A DNA stretch of 43,222 nt. It comes from an uncultured Acetatifactor sp. Its GTDB lineage: Bacteria; Bacillota; Clostridia; Lachnospirales; Lachnospiraceae. The translations under genes were made by a program, and so were the position numbers. The notes below the pieces were generated by a model. That model had not been told where the DNA came from and made no database searches. It saw nothing but the letters and a program-made list of their open reading frames with translations. Positions 16,500 to 26,352 of the stretch are shown piece by piece. The stretch's first letter is position 1. The number at the start of each line of letters is the position of its first letter. Location: contig CAJTOJ010000034.1 of the NCBI GenBank assembly GCA_910577665.1, positions 1 to 43,222 on the forward strand, written 5' to 3'.

Positions 16500-19091
16500 T
16501 CACACTTCTGTGGCGTCCTCGCCAGATTTCTTGTGAATCTCTTCGTCCTGATCCAGGAACACCTCCACATCCCCCGGTTCCACTGGATATTCGTCCTCTA
16601 TATCCTCCAGGGCATCATCTACATTGTCGAATTCCTGCTCCCCATTGGATACTTTCTCCCTAACCTTGGCGATCTGGGCCACTTTGATTCCTTCATCCAG
16701 GTTGATCATCTTTACGCCGGAAGTAATCCTGCCAAGTGTGGAGATATCCTGCATCCTAAGCTGTATGATGATACCTTCTGTTGTGATCATCATGATCTCA
16801 TTCTCGTCCACTACGGCTTTTACGCCTACCACATCCCCTGTCTTCTCCGTGATCTTATAGCATTTTACACCCTTACCGCCACGTTTCTGGACAGTGAACT
16901 CATTTAGGTAGGTGCGTTTTCCCAGACCATTCTCCGATACGAACAGCAGGGAATCTCCCTGGCTCTGAAGCTGCATACCGATAACATCATCCCCATCATC
17001 CAAGTTCATACCAATGACACCCATGGAAGCCCTTCCTGTAGCACGGACATCTGTCTCCTTGAAACGGATGCACATCCCCTGCTTTGTCACAAGGAATATC
17101 TCGCTGTCTTTGTCTGTAATCTTCACCTCTATGAGTTCATCGTCATCCCGTAGGTTGATGGCAGTAAGACCATTCTTCCTTACATTGGCATATTCCATCA
17201 AGGATGTCTTCTTCACGATACCTTCCTTTGTCACCATAAACAGATTCTTGCTGTCGTCATATTCCTTGATTGGTATCATGGCCGTAATCTTTTCCCCAGG
17301 GGAAAGCTGCAACAGATTGATCACTGCGGTTCCCCGGGCAGTCCTTCCAGCCTCCGGGATCTCATAGGCCTTGAGTCTGTAAATCCTGCCCAGGCTGGTG
17401 AAGAAATTCAAGTAATGGTGGGTGGTAGTCATCAGCAGATCCTCAATGAAATCATCTTCAATGGTCTGCATACCCTTGATCCCTTTTCCGCCCCTGTTCT
17501 GGGCCTTGAAATTGTCCACCGTCATCCGTTTGATATATCCTAAATTGGTCATGGCAATGACCACGTTTTCCCTGGAAATCAAATCTTCCATGGAGATATC
17601 CAGATCATCATAGCCTATCTTGCTTCTCCTGTCATCTCCGAATTTCTGGGCAATCATCATCATTTCTTCCTTGATCACCCCGAGCAGAAGGTTTTCGTCT
17701 GCCAGGATGGCTTTCAGTTCTCCGATACGGATCTGCAATTCCGCGTGCTCATTTTCCAGTCTCTCCCGCTCCAGTCCTGTAAGTGCCCTCAGACGCATCT
17801 CCACAATGGCCTGGGCCTGGGCTTCGGACAGTGCAAAACGTTCCATCAGCCTTTCCCTGGCAATCTGGGCATTCTGGCTGCTGCGGATAATGGAGATCAC
17901 TTCGTCTATGAAATCAAGGGCTTTCAGCAGACCCTGTAAAATATGATCCCTCTCCTCCGCCTTGTTCAACTCATATCTGGTTCTCCTGGTGACAACATCC
18001 TCTTGATGCTTCAGATAGTACACCAGCATATCCAGCAGGTTCATGACCTTTGGCTCATTGTTCACCAGGGCCAGCATATTTACGCCGAAGGTATCCTGGA
18101 GCTGTGTATGTTTATAGAGCTGGTTCAATATCACATTGGCATTGGCGTCCTTGCGCAGTTCTATGACCACACGGACACCTTCCCGGTTGGATTCATCCCG
18201 GATATCGGTAATGCCATCCACTTTCTTCAGTTTCACCAGCTCGGCAATCTTTACGATCAGATTGGCTTTATTTACCATGTAAGGAAGCTCCGTGGCAATG
18301 ATCTGGCTCTTCCCGTTTGGCAAGGTCTCTATATTGGTTACGGCCCTCACCACCACTTTTCCACGGCCTGTTCGGTAAGCTTCATTGCAACCCCTGGTAC
18401 CCAGGATCAGTCCCCCTGTGGGAAAATCCGGTGCCTTTACGATCTCCATGACCTCTTCGATGGAGGTCATCCTTCCCTCTGTCACCCGGTTGTCAATGAT
18501 CTTCACTACGGCATTTACCACTTCCCTCAGATTGTGAGGAGGAATATTTGTGGCCATACCCACAGCGATTCCTGTGGTACCGTTTACCAGGAGATTGGGA
18601 TAGCGGCTGGGAAGCACCACAGGTTCCCTCTCTGTGTCGTCAAAGTTCGGCACAAAATCCACAGTATCCTTGTTGATATCAGCAAGCAGTTCCATGGAAA
18701 TCTTGGAAAGCCTCGCCTCTGTATAACGCATGGCGGCAGCACCATCACCGTCCATGGATCCGAAATTCCCATGCCCATCCACAAGAGGATATCTGGTAGA
18801 CCATTCCTGGGCCATATTCACCAGGGCACCATAGATAGAACTATCCCCATGGGGATGATATTTACCCATGGTATCACCTACGATACGGGCACTTTTCCGA
18901 TGCGGTTTGTCCGGCCCGTTGTTTAGTTCGATCATGGAATAGAGCACCCTGCGCTGCACAGGTTTTAAGCCATCCCTTACATCGGGAAGCGCCCTTGCCG
19001 CAATAACGCTCATGGCATAATCAATGAAAAAGGTCTCCATTCTCTCTTTGAGATCAACCTCATGTATCTTGTCAAAGATATCATCGTTCAT
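16500..19091 (-). CDS. gyrA: DNA gyrase subunit A
   Basis: Breakage-reunion subunit of gyrase, 863 residues. The active-site tyrosine is Y123 in AAMRYTEARL. The winged-helix QRDR reads HPHGDSSIYGAL: the position of E. coli Ser83 is serine (S84), but that of Asp87 is glycine (G88). The C-terminal beta-pinwheel contains the GyrA-box-like QNRGGKG and QKRGGKG repeats, and an acidic tail closes the protein. It is the last gene of the leftward origin operon, 77 bp after gyrB. It is gyrase rather than ParC, judging from position and the GyrA box. Confidence 0.98.
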   Translation of the reverse strand: MNDDIFDKIHEVDLKERMETFFIDYAMSVIAARALPDVRDGLKPVQRRVLYSMIELNNGPDKPHRKSARIVGDTMGKYHPHGDSSIYGALVNMAQEWSTRYPLVDGHGNFGSMDGDGAAAMRYTEARLSKISMELLADINKDTVDFVPNFDDTEREPVVLPSRYPNLLVNGTTGIAVGMATNIPPHNLREVVNAVVKIIDNRVTEGRMTSIEEVMEIVKAPDFPTGGLILGTRGCNEAYRTGRGKVVVRAVTNIETLPNGKSQIIATELPYMVNKANLIVKIAELVKLKKVDGITDIRDESNREGVRVVIELRKDANANVILNQLYKHTQLQDTFGVNMLALVNNEPKVMNLLDMLVYYLKHQEDVVTRRTRYELNKAEERDHILQGLLKALDFIDEVISIIRSSQNAQIARERLMERFALSEAQAQAIVEMRLRALTGLERERLENEHAELQIRIGELKAILADENLLLGVIKEEMMMIAQKFGDDRRSKIGYDDLDISMEDLISRENVVIAMTNLGYIKRMTVDNFKAQNRGGKGIKGMQTIEDDFIEDLLMTTTHHYLNFFTSLGRIYRLKAYEIPEAGRTARGTAVINLLQLSPGEKITAMIPIKEYDDSKNLFMVTKEGIVKKTSLMEYANVRKNGLTAINLRDDDELIEVKITDKDSEIFLVTKQGMCIRFKETDVRATGRASMGVIGMNLDDGDDVIGMQLQSQGDSLLFVSENGLGKRTYLNEFTVQKRGGKGVKCYKITEKTGDVVGVKAVVDENEIMMITTEGIIIQLRMQDISTLGRITSGVKMINLDEGIKVAQIAKVREKVSNGEQEFDNVDDALEDIEDEYPVEPGDVEVFLDQDEEIHKKSGEDATEV

Positions 19092-19168
19092 TCTGATACT
19101 CCCTGCGTGCTATGTATGGCACGCCCATCTGTCCGGATTTGGATGCTGTGTTCCAGGTTCTTTTACCC

Positions 19169-21319
19169 TTAAATATCCAGATTCTTCACAAACTTGGCAT
19201 TCTCTTCGATATATTCCCGCCTGGGCTCCACCTTATCTCCCATGAGAGTAGTAAAGGTGAGATCAATCTCCGATTCCATTTCCTCGTCATAATTCACACG
19301 CAACAGGATCCGTCTGGCAGGATCCATGGTAGTCTCCCACAGCTGATCTGCGTCCATCTCTCCCAGCCCTTTGTAACGCTGGATCTTATTGTTCTGGTCA
19401 CGTCCCACTTCCTGTAAGATGCCGTCCAGTTCTTCATCGCTGTAGGCATACCATACCTTCTTGTTTTTTTCCAGTTTATAGAGAGGAGGCTTCGCCAGAT
19501 ACACATGCCCCTCCTTGATCAGCTCTGGCATGAACCGGTAAATAAAGGTCAGCAACAGCGTACTGATATGGGCACCGTCCACATCGGCATCTGTCATCAA
19601 AATAATTTTGTTATAACGGAGTTTTGTAATATCAAAATCCTCATGAATTCCTGTTCCAAAGGCAGTGATCATGGCCTTGATCTCGGCATTGGCATATACT
19701 TTGTCCAGCCTTGCTTTCTCTACATTCAAGATCTTACCGCGCAGGGGAAGGATAGCCTGTGTGGCTCTGGAACGGGCAGTTTTGGCACTGCCTCCTGCAG
19801 AATCTCCCTCCACGATATAGATTTCGCAATTTGCCGGATCCTTGTCGGAACAATCCGCCAGCTTACCTGGCAGGGACATTCCCTCTAAGGCAGTCTTACG
19901 CCTGGTGAGATCCCTGGCTTTCCTGGCTGCTTCCCTGGCCCTCTGGGCCAGGATGGACTTCTCACAGATGGATTTGGCCACAGTGGGATTCAGCTCTAGG
20001 TAGTAAGTGAGCTGTTCACTGACAATATTGTCAACTGCTCCCCTGGCTTCGCTGTTTCCTAACTTCTGCTTGGTCTGTCCCTCAAACTGCGGATCTTCAA
20101 TCTTTACACTGATGATGGCCGTGAGACCTTCCCTGATGTCCTCTCCCGACAGGTTTGGTTCATTGTCCTTGAGAAGCTTTGCCGTCCTGGCATAATCATT
20201 AAAAGTCTTTGTGATGGCATTGCGGAAACCCTGTAGATGTGTTCCCCCTTCCGGCGTATTGATATTGTTCACAAAGCTGAACACACTTTCATTGTAAGAA
20301 TCATTGTGCTGGAAAGACACTTCCACATTTACTTTGTTCTTCTCCCCTTCAAAATAAATGATACTGTCATAGAGGGGTGTCTTGCTCTTGTTCAGATATT
20401 CCACAAATTCCTTGATACCGCCCTCATAGTAGAATTCAATGACTTTCTGTTTCCTGCCGTTTTCCAGGGGCACGGAATGTATCTTACCAATTTTCCCACC
20501 TGTCCTGGAGATATGGTTCTCCTCTGGTTCCGGGGAATCTGTTCCTGTCTGGTTCTTTTCCTCTTTTTGTACCTCCTGCCTGTCGGCTTCCGCCCTCTGG
20601 AGCAGTTCCTGGATCTGGCTGTTTTCATTGTCAGTCACAATTTCCGCCAGCTCCTCCTGTCTGTCATCCCGTAGTATGATACGCAGTCCTTTAGTGAGAA
20701 AAGCCATCTCTCGCAGCCTTCTCTTCAACACATCAAATTCAAATACCGTAGTTTCAGTGAAAATGGTATCATCTGGCAGGAAGGTAATAGTAGAGCCAGT
20801 CTTTTCCACAGGACAGGTACCGATCTCCTGTAAGGGATAACACACCTGTCCCCTCTCATAACGCTGCTTATATACCTTTCCCTCCTGGCAGATCACTACC
20901 TCCAGCCATGTAGAAAGAGCATTCACCACAGAAGCACCTACGCCGTGCAGGCCTCCTGAGACCTTATATCCCCCTCCGCCGAATTTTCCCCCTGCATGCA
21001 GGATGGTAAATACCACCTCCACTGCAGGGATTCCTGCCTTATGGTTGATTCCCACAGGAATACCACGTCCATTATCCACCACAGTGACGGAATTGTCCTC
21101 ATGGATGGTCACATCTATGGTATCACAGAATCCGGCCAGGGCCTCATCCACGGCATTGTCCACGATCTCATAAACAAGATGATGAAGACCCCTGCTGGAA
21201 GTGGAGCCTATATACATGCCGGGTCTTTTCCTAACGGCCTCAAGCCCCTCTAAGATCTGGATCTGGTCTGCACCGTATTCTTGCTCTGCTGCTACTTTGT
21301 TCATGGTCTCTTCTATCAT
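19169..21319 (-). CDS. gyrB: DNA gyrase subunit B, with an unusual insertion
   Basis: ATPase subunit of gyrase, 716 residues; clostridial GyrB is usually about 635-650. The GHKL ATPase domain has EIVDNAVDEA (51-60), the DNGRGIP box and the GGLHGVGASVV lid (122-132). TOPRIM motifs are EGDSAGGSA and DADVDGAH. The extra length is an acidic, Glu/Gln-rich low-complexity stretch at about residues 221-293, inserted in the transducer domain just before EFYYEGGI. The flanks align normally and the frame is intact, so this is an insertion, not a frameshift. It lies 35 bp downstream of recF in the same direction. Confidence 0.98.
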   Translation of the reverse strand: MIEETMNKVAAEQEYGADQIQILEGLEAVRKRPGMYIGSTSSRGLHHLVYEIVDNAVDEALAGFCDTIDVTIHEDNSVTVVDNGRGIPVGINHKAGIPAVEVVFTILHAGGKFGGGGYKVSGGLHGVGASVVNALSTWLEVVICQEGKVYKQRYERGQVCYPLQEIGTCPVEKTGSTITFLPDDTIFTETTVFEFDVLKRRLREMAFLTKGLRIILRDDRQEELAEIVTDNENSQIQELLQRAEADRQEVQKEEKNQTGTDSPEPEENHISRTGGKIGKIHSVPLENGRKQKVIEFYYEGGIKEFVEYLNKSKTPLYDSIIYFEGEKNKVNVEVSFQHNDSYNESVFSFVNNINTPEGGTHLQGFRNAITKTFNDYARTAKLLKDNEPNLSGEDIREGLTAIISVKIEDPQFEGQTKQKLGNSEARGAVDNIVSEQLTYYLELNPTVAKSICEKSILAQRAREAARKARDLTRRKTALEGMSLPGKLADCSDKDPANCEIYIVEGDSAGGSAKTARSRATQAILPLRGKILNVEKARLDKVYANAEIKAMITAFGTGIHEDFDITKLRYNKIILMTDADVDGAHISTLLLTFIYRFMPELIKEGHVYLAKPPLYKLEKNKKVWYAYSDEELDGILQEVGRDQNNKIQRYKGLGEMDADQLWETTMDPARRILLRVNYDEEMESEIDLTFTTLMGDKVEPRREYIEENAKFVKNLDI

Positions 21320-21354
21320 TCTAACTCCTATTTATCCGTTTTTTCTTCCAAAGG

Positions 21355-22503
21355 CTATTCTGTCAATACATCTGTTTCAGACATCTGCATACCATCCTGT
21401 TGTACTACAGGCTGCGGTGTATTCTTCCATTCTACTTTTCCATCCTGTACCTGGAATACCTTATTTAACTCAAACCTGTTGTTTACAAATTCTTCCAGAC
21501 CTGTGCAGGTAATAATGGTCTGTATATCTCCTATGCTATTCAACAGATAATTCTGCCTGTTGGAATCCAGTTCCGATAACACATCATCCAACAACAGGAC
21601 AGGGGTATCCTTCGTGATCTTCTTCACCAGCTCGATCTCCGCCAGCTTCAAGGACAGGGCTGCTGTGCGCTGCTGGCCCTGGGAACCGTATCTGCGGATA
21701 TCCACATCCCCAATCAAGAAGGAAAAATCATCCCTGTGTGGCCCCACGGAAGTCATCTTTGCCCGGATATCTTTCTCATGGTTCTCCTTGAGTTTCCTTT
21801 CAAAATCTGTGATCTCCACATCCGGCTCATACCGGACTGACAGTTCTTCCTTGCCTCCGGACAGCTTCCTGTGAATCTCCTTAAGGATTCCGGCAAGCTG
21901 CTCCACGAACAGCTTTCTGCGCTCTATGACCTTACTGCCGAAAGAGGCAAGCTGCATATCCCAGATGCTGAGCGTTTCCTTTAAATCCGGATTCAGGAAC
22001 ATATCCTTCAAAAGTTTGTTGCGCTGGTTCACAATTTTATTGTAATGGTTTAAGTTGTATAGATAAAAGCTGTCAAGCTGACACAGCTCCATATCCACAA
22101 ACCTTCTGCGTTCTGACGGTCCATTCTTGATGATTCCCAGATCTTCCGGGGAGAAAAATACCACATTACACAATCCCAGCAGATCTGCAGCTTTCTTGAT
22201 CTTCTGTCCGTCAATGGCAATCCCCTTGGACTTGTTCTTCCTAAGATGCATATCCACCCTTGTCTCTATGCCATCCTTTTCCACATAGGTGCGGATGTGG
22301 GACTCTTCCTTGTGGAAATTCACGATCTCCCGGTCCTTGCTCCCTTTGTGTGACTTGGTAGTAGCTGCCACATAAATGGCTTCCAGGATATTGGTTTTGC
22401 CCTGGGCATTGTCGCCGTAGAAGATATTTGTACCCCTGTCAAATTCCAGGGAAAGAGTATCATAATTTCTGTAATCTGCCAGTTCTATTGACTTGATAAT
22501 CAT
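21355..22503 (-). CDS. recF: Recombination mediator RecF
   Basis: SMC-like ATPase that loads RecA at single-strand gaps. It has Walker A GDNAQGKT (about residues 30-37), ABC signature SQGQQRTAALSLKLAE, and Walker B/D-loop LLLDDVLSELD. At 382 residues it is slightly longer than typical (about 365), with a polar C-terminal tail. The start codon lies 7 bp after the S4-domain gene stop, so the two are translationally close. It is part of the canonical dnaA-dnaN-S4-recF-gyrB order. Confidence 0.97.
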   Translation of the reverse strand: MIIKSIELADYRNYDTLSLEFDRGTNIFYGDNAQGKTNILEAIYVAATTKSHKGSKDREIVNFHKEESHIRTYVEKDGIETRVDMHLRKNKSKGIAIDGQKIKKAADLLGLCNVVFFSPEDLGIIKNGPSERRRFVDMELCQLDSFYLYNLNHYNKIVNQRNKLLKDMFLNPDLKETLSIWDMQLASFGSKVIERRKLFVEQLAGILKEIHRKLSGGKEELSVRYEPDVEITDFERKLKENHEKDIRAKMTSVGPHRDDFSFLIGDVDIRRYGSQGQQRTAALSLKLAEIELVKKITKDTPVLLLDDVLSELDSNRQNYLLNSIGDIQTIITCTGLEEFVNNRFELNKVFQVQDGKVEWKNTPQPVVQQDGMQMSETDVLTE

Positions 22504-22510
22504 TTTCTTC

Positions 22511-22720
22511 TCACGCTTCTATGCGGATGGTCTCCCCGTTATATTCCACCCTGTCTCCGGCTACAAGCTTTTTCCCCCTCTGGACCTGAGTCTGACCGTT
22601 GACCTTCACTTGACCGTCTTGAATCACCACTTTGGCCTCCGCCCCTGTCTGAACCAGTCCGGCGGCCTTGATGGCCTGGCCCAATTTGATATATTCTTCT
22701 CTCAGATGGATTACCTGCAT
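22511..22720 (-). CDS. yaaA: S4-domain RNA-binding protein (YaaA/RlbA family)
   Basis: A 69-residue protein made almost wholly of one S4 RNA-binding fold (YIKLGQAIKAAGLVQTGAEAK...VKVNGQTQVQRGKKLVAGDRVEY). In Bacillus the equivalent gene yaaA/rlbA sits in the same place, between dnaN and recF, and is linked to 50S ribosome assembly. AGAGGG lies close before the ATG. Length and position both match. Confidence 0.92.
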   Translation of the reverse strand: MQVIHLREEYIKLGQAIKAAGLVQTGAEAKVVIQDGQVKVNGQTQVQRGKKLVAGDRVEYNGETIRIEA

Positions 22721-22819
22721 AGCATTCCCTCTACTTTCTTCCCAAAGGATATCCCTGTTCTGGATTCCTTTTTACGGTTTACCTGCGGATCCCTTTTACC
22801 GCTGTTTCCATTCCTTTTG

Positions 22820-23929
22820 TCAGCTGACAGTGGTAAAGTTCACAGGCAGGATCAGATAAATGTAACTTTCCTCCTGGTTCTTGATAAAGCAGGGAGCCTT
22901 TGGATTCACCATATATAATTCCACATCCTCATCATCTATAACCCGCAAAGCATCGATCAGGAACTTGGGATTGAAACCTATCATAAGGTCTTTGCCCTGC
23001 TTCTCAATGTCAATATCCTCATTCATGCTTCCCAGAAGGGAGTTGATCTTCAGCTCCATGCTTTCGTCCGTAATATTCATGATAATGGGCTTCTTATCCC
23101 CTTCCTTCACCAGAAGGGTGGCTCTGTCAATACAATTCAAGAATTCTTTCTTGTTGATCTTCACCTTTGTCTCATAATCGCTGGAAAGCATTTGGTCGAT
23201 CCTGAAATACTCTCCTTCTATCAGTCTGGATACCACAGTAGTCTCATCAAACTCAAACACGATGTGCTTGGGGGTAAAGGAGATGGTCACAAAAGAATCC
23301 GCCCCACCTGGCAGGATCTTGCTCACCTCGTTCAAAGTCTTTCCAGGTACTACCACCTTTTTGGGACTGCATTCTTCCCGTAATTCGATCTTGCGGATGG
23401 AAATCCTGTGGCCGTCTAAGGACACCACCTTCATCTCACTGCCTTTCATCTCAAACAACTCACCTGTCATAAGCTTATTGTTGTCATTGTCAGAGATAGA
23501 GAAAATAGTCTGTCTTACCACTTCCTTTAGAGTAAACTGGCTGATTACGATACTATCTTCTTTTTCTACAAGAGGGAGATAGGAGAAGTCTTCTCCCGAC
23601 TTTCCGATGATTGTGAATTTCGCTTTCTCACATGTAATAACTGTCTTGTAAGATGGATCCGTCTCAATGGTGATATCACTGTCCGGCAGTTTCCGTACAA
23701 TCTCCAGGAAAATCTTGGCATCCAAGGCTATGGCTCCCTTTTCCACGATATTTCCTTCTATGATGGTTTCGATTCCAAGATCCATATCATTTCCCGTAAG
23801 AGTGATCCTTCCTTTGGTAGCATCAACCATGATGCATTCCAGAATGGACATGGTTGTTTTGTTGGAGACGGCTTTTGATACAATTTGTACACCGCCAAGA
23901 AGATTTGATTTGGAACAAACTAATTTCAT
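22820..23929 (-). CDS. dnaN: DNA polymerase III beta sliding clamp
   Basis: Processivity clamp of 369 residues with three repeated clamp folds. Recognisable segments are the N-terminal MKLVCSKSNLLGGVQIVSKAV and the C-terminal MNPK-like region VNPKAPCFIKNQEESYIYLILPV. The start at 23929 is preceded by GGAGGTG five bases upstream; the frame extends 11 codons further upstream without a site. The clamp is encoded between dnaA and the S4 gene, leftward, with a 462-bp origin-side intergenic region upstream. Confidence 0.98.
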   Translation of the reverse strand: MKLVCSKSNLLGGVQIVSKAVSNKTTMSILECIMVDATKGRITLTGNDMDLGIETIIEGNIVEKGAIALDAKIFLEIVRKLPDSDITIETDPSYKTVITCEKAKFTIIGKSGEDFSYLPLVEKEDSIVISQFTLKEVVRQTIFSISDNDNNKLMTGELFEMKGSEMKVVSLDGHRISIRKIELREECSPKKVVVPGKTLNEVSKILPGGADSFVTISFTPKHIVFEFDETTVVSRLIEGEYFRIDQMLSSDYETKVKINKKEFLNCIDRATLLVKEGDKKPIIMNITDESMELKINSLLGSMNEDIDIEKQGKDLMIGFNPKFLIDALRVIDDEDVELYMVNPKAPCFIKNQEESYIYLILPVNFTTVS

Positions 23930-24073
23930 ATATACACCTCCATGCCTGCTTTTGACGGGCACTCATTTTTCCACAGAATTGTCTTGTTATTTTGGCCGCT
24001 TTTCCTGGGAAGGATATGCGGGTGCAAAGTATATTGATAAAGATAAGAAATTCATAATATAGATAATAATAGC

Positions 24074-24247
24074 TGTTGATATGTGCATAACCAGTACTAT
24101 TATACTATTTTTCAAGGAAAAAGGAAATGGGAAACTGTGATTTCTTTCAGAATAACTTCGGGATAACTTTAGGACAACTATGAAGTTATTCACATGAAAC
24201 CAGAACCCTATCCAGAATCTGTTCTTCCTGGTTATCAGTTATCAACA
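24074..24247. other. Origin-side DnaA boxes between dnaA and dnaN
   Basis: DnaA-box-like 9-mers lie at 24082-24090 (TTATGCACA on the minus strand), 24186-24194 (TTATTCACA) and 24239-24247 (TTATCAACA), with a weaker ATATCAACA at 24074-24082. The rest of 23930-24391 is AT-rich and has short hairpins near 24290-24350 but no gene. This is the second half of a bipartite origin around dnaA, as in Bacillus. Confidence 0.6.
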
Positions 24248-24391
24248 GGAAGATTTCCTTTTTCAACAGGAAACCCACAGCCAATGTGGAATTTCCTGCG
24301 CTTCTCCATGGCTGGCATGGAAGCAGACACTGTGTCTGTAAGTGTATCAGACAATCTGGAATAGAGTCAGTATACCAAAGCCTGGTGCCAG

Positions 24392-25762
24392 TTAAGAAGG
24401 AGGATTCAGCTTCTTAATGATGATATCCACTTTGTTACGCAGTTCTTCGCTTGCTTCCATATCTGCAGTGATTTTTCGGATCCCATGAATCACGGTGGTG
24501 TGGTCTTTTTTGCCCAGAAGCTTTCCGATTGTTCCCAGAGATGTGTTTTCCACAAGCTCCCTGCACAGATACATTACAACCTGTCTGGGCTGGACGAATT
24601 CAGAGTTCCTCTTCTTGGAAGTGATGTCCTCTGGTTTTACACCGAAATGTTCTGCCACTACATGGATGATCAGCGTGGGTGTAATCTCCTTGGTCTTGTT
24701 GGGATAGATCACATCCTTCAAGGCTTCCTCTGCAGATTCCTTGTTCAGTTCCACTTTGTTCAGTTTGGCAAAGGCGATGATCTTGTTAAAAGCGCCTTCC
24801 AGTTCCCTGATATTTGACTTGATATTGGTAGCAATGTATTTGATGATCTCTTCATCAATCTGCTTGTCGCAGGTTTCAGCTTTTTTGCGCAGTATAGCCA
24901 TTCTGGTCTCATAGTCAGGAGGCTGGATATCCGCAATCAGTCCCCACTCAAACCGGGAGCGGAAACGTTCATCCAATGTCTCCATCTCCTTGGGAGGCTT
25001 GTCCGAGGACAGGATAATCTGTTTCCTGGCAGAGTGGAGCACATTGAAGGTGTGGAAGAACTCTTCTTGTGTGCTTTCTTTTCCTATAATAAACTGCACA
25101 TCATCTATCATCAATACATCCACTGTCCTGTATTTCTCCCTAAGCTTTGTCATGGAGGCGGCATTACCGCTTCGTATGGATTCAATGACTTCGTTTGTAA
25201 AGACTTCACTTGTCACATAGAGTACCTTTTTATCCGGGATTTGTTCCAGGATAAAATGACCGATGGAGTGCATCAGGTGCGTCTTGCCCAGTCCGGGTCC
25301 CCCGTAAAGGTACAGGGGATTATAGGTCTGTCCAGGAGATTCTGCCACAGCCAGGGAAGCAGAATGGGCAAATTTATTGTTGTTGCCCACCACGAAGGTA
25401 TCAAATTTGTATTTTGGGTTTAGGTTAGCCTGTTCATAACTGGTGTTAAAGTTATAATTCAGTACAGGAATCTCCATTTTTTGACTGCTTAACGGTACGG
25501 CATCCTTCTCCAGGATGAATTTGATGTCATAGGCATGGTCATACATCTCCGTGATGGTCACCTGGAAAAAGCTCTTATATTTGGAAGAAATGTAATTCAA
25601 CGCATGGGCCTGGTCTGAAGGTATGATGATATGAACCACATCATCTATTACATCATAGAATTCCAATGGTTCCACCCATGTCTGAAAAGATATGACAGAT
25701 ATGTCGTATTCTTCCCGGATCGTTTGTTTTATATTGGACCAGTTTTCCCTAATCGCATCCAT
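24392..25762 (-). CDS. dnaA: Chromosomal replication initiator DnaA
   Basis: Initiator ATPase of 456 residues. Domain I is at about 1-85 and linker II is short (about 86-110). The AAA+ domain III has Walker A GGPGLGKT (154-161), Walker B VLMIDDVQF and a sensor arginine region RFRSRFEWG. Domain IV (about 365-456) carries the DnaA-box recognition motif KKDHTTVIHG. The ATG has AGGAGGACAG upstream. It is first gene of the leftward origin operon, and the region upstream of it is full of DnaA boxes, so autoregulation is expected. Confidence 0.99.
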   Translation of the reverse strand: MDAIRENWSNIKQTIREEYDISVISFQTWVEPLEFYDVIDDVVHIIIPSDQAHALNYISSKYKSFFQVTITEMYDHAYDIKFILEKDAVPLSSQKMEIPVLNYNFNTSYEQANLNPKYKFDTFVVGNNNKFAHSASLAVAESPGQTYNPLYLYGGPGLGKTHLMHSIGHFILEQIPDKKVLYVTSEVFTNEVIESIRSGNAASMTKLREKYRTVDVLMIDDVQFIIGKESTQEEFFHTFNVLHSARKQIILSSDKPPKEMETLDERFRSRFEWGLIADIQPPDYETRMAILRKKAETCDKQIDEEIIKYIATNIKSNIRELEGAFNKIIAFAKLNKVELNKESAEEALKDVIYPNKTKEITPTLIIHVVAEHFGVKPEDITSKKRNSEFVQPRQVVMYLCRELVENTSLGTIGKLLGKKDHTTVIHGIRKITADMEASEELRNKVDIIIKKLNPPS

Positions 25763-25848
25763 GATTCTGTCCTCCTGCGTGTTCTGCCACGCGCCCCCAA
25801 TCCATTGGTCTTCCTGTCTGTTCCAGACAGGAAATCAGTGTAATTCTT

Positions 25849-25877
25849 ATTGTAATATAGATTCTGATACATTTCAA
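25849..25877 (-). promoter_or_regulatory. dnaA promoter
   Basis: On the minus strand, TTGAAA (25877-25872), a 17-bp spacer and TACAAT (25854-25849) lie 87 bp upstream of the dnaA start. This is a near-consensus sigma-A promoter, and DnaA boxes begin 30 bp further upstream. Confidence 0.75.
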
Positions 25878-25907
25878 ATATTAGTTTTAAACAGGTCATG
25901 GATAAAG

Positions 25908-26150
25908 TTATCCACATGATGTTGATAAGTATGTTCATAATTTTGCTTTTGACAAAAGTATGTGGATATCATTGTGAATAAGTGGATAACTTGCTATTTG
26001 AGGAAACGTATGTGTTTTGTAGGGAAAAAGATGATTTTACACATGGTGTGCACAGTTTTTAAGGAAGGCTTTACTTGGATATCCACAAGTAATCAACAGG
26101 CTGTGTATAACTTTTTTGCAATTTATCCATGTGGATATCTATGTGTATAA
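25908..26150. other. oriC: main DnaA-box cluster between dnaA and rpmH
   Basis: DnaA boxes, plus strand: TTATCCACA at 25908-25916 (perfect), ATATCCACA at 26079-26087, TAATCAACA at 26090-26098, TTATCCATG at 26123-26131. Minus strand: TTATCAACA at 25920-25928, ATATCCACA at 25961-25969, TTATTCACA at 25973-25981, TTATCCACT at 25981-25989, TTATACACA at 26102-26110, ATATCCACA at 26130-26138 and TTATACACA at 26142-26150. Gene direction diverges exactly here. AT-rich flanks at 26150-26200 could be the unwinding element. Confidence 0.92.
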
Positions 26151-26202
26151 CCTTTTGAAAATTTTTTATTGCCTGGAAACTGTGATTTTTACTGAATTTT
26201 CC

Positions 26203-26231
26203 TTGACATGAGTCCTTTTTTCTTATACAAT
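26203..26231 (+). promoter_or_regulatory. rpmH promoter
   Basis: TTGACA (26203-26208), 17-bp spacer, TACAAT (26226-26231). This is a near-perfect sigma-A promoter driving rpmH and probably the genes downstream. It lies 53 bp from the last DnaA box. Confidence 0.88.
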
Positions 26232-26352
26232 CAATATGCTATTTTCCTGTCAGACCAGTGTGGATCTGTGCGTTTTCAAGAACCACACACATGCAAGTAA
26301 AAATAAAACAGTTGCCTTGATAGAAGGGGATCAGAGAAGGAGGTGCTTTTCC

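Noticed and set aside
17943..18926. A 327-codon rightward frame
   Set aside because: Long, but entirely antisense to gyrA; its His- and Gly-rich composition is typical of a shadow frame.
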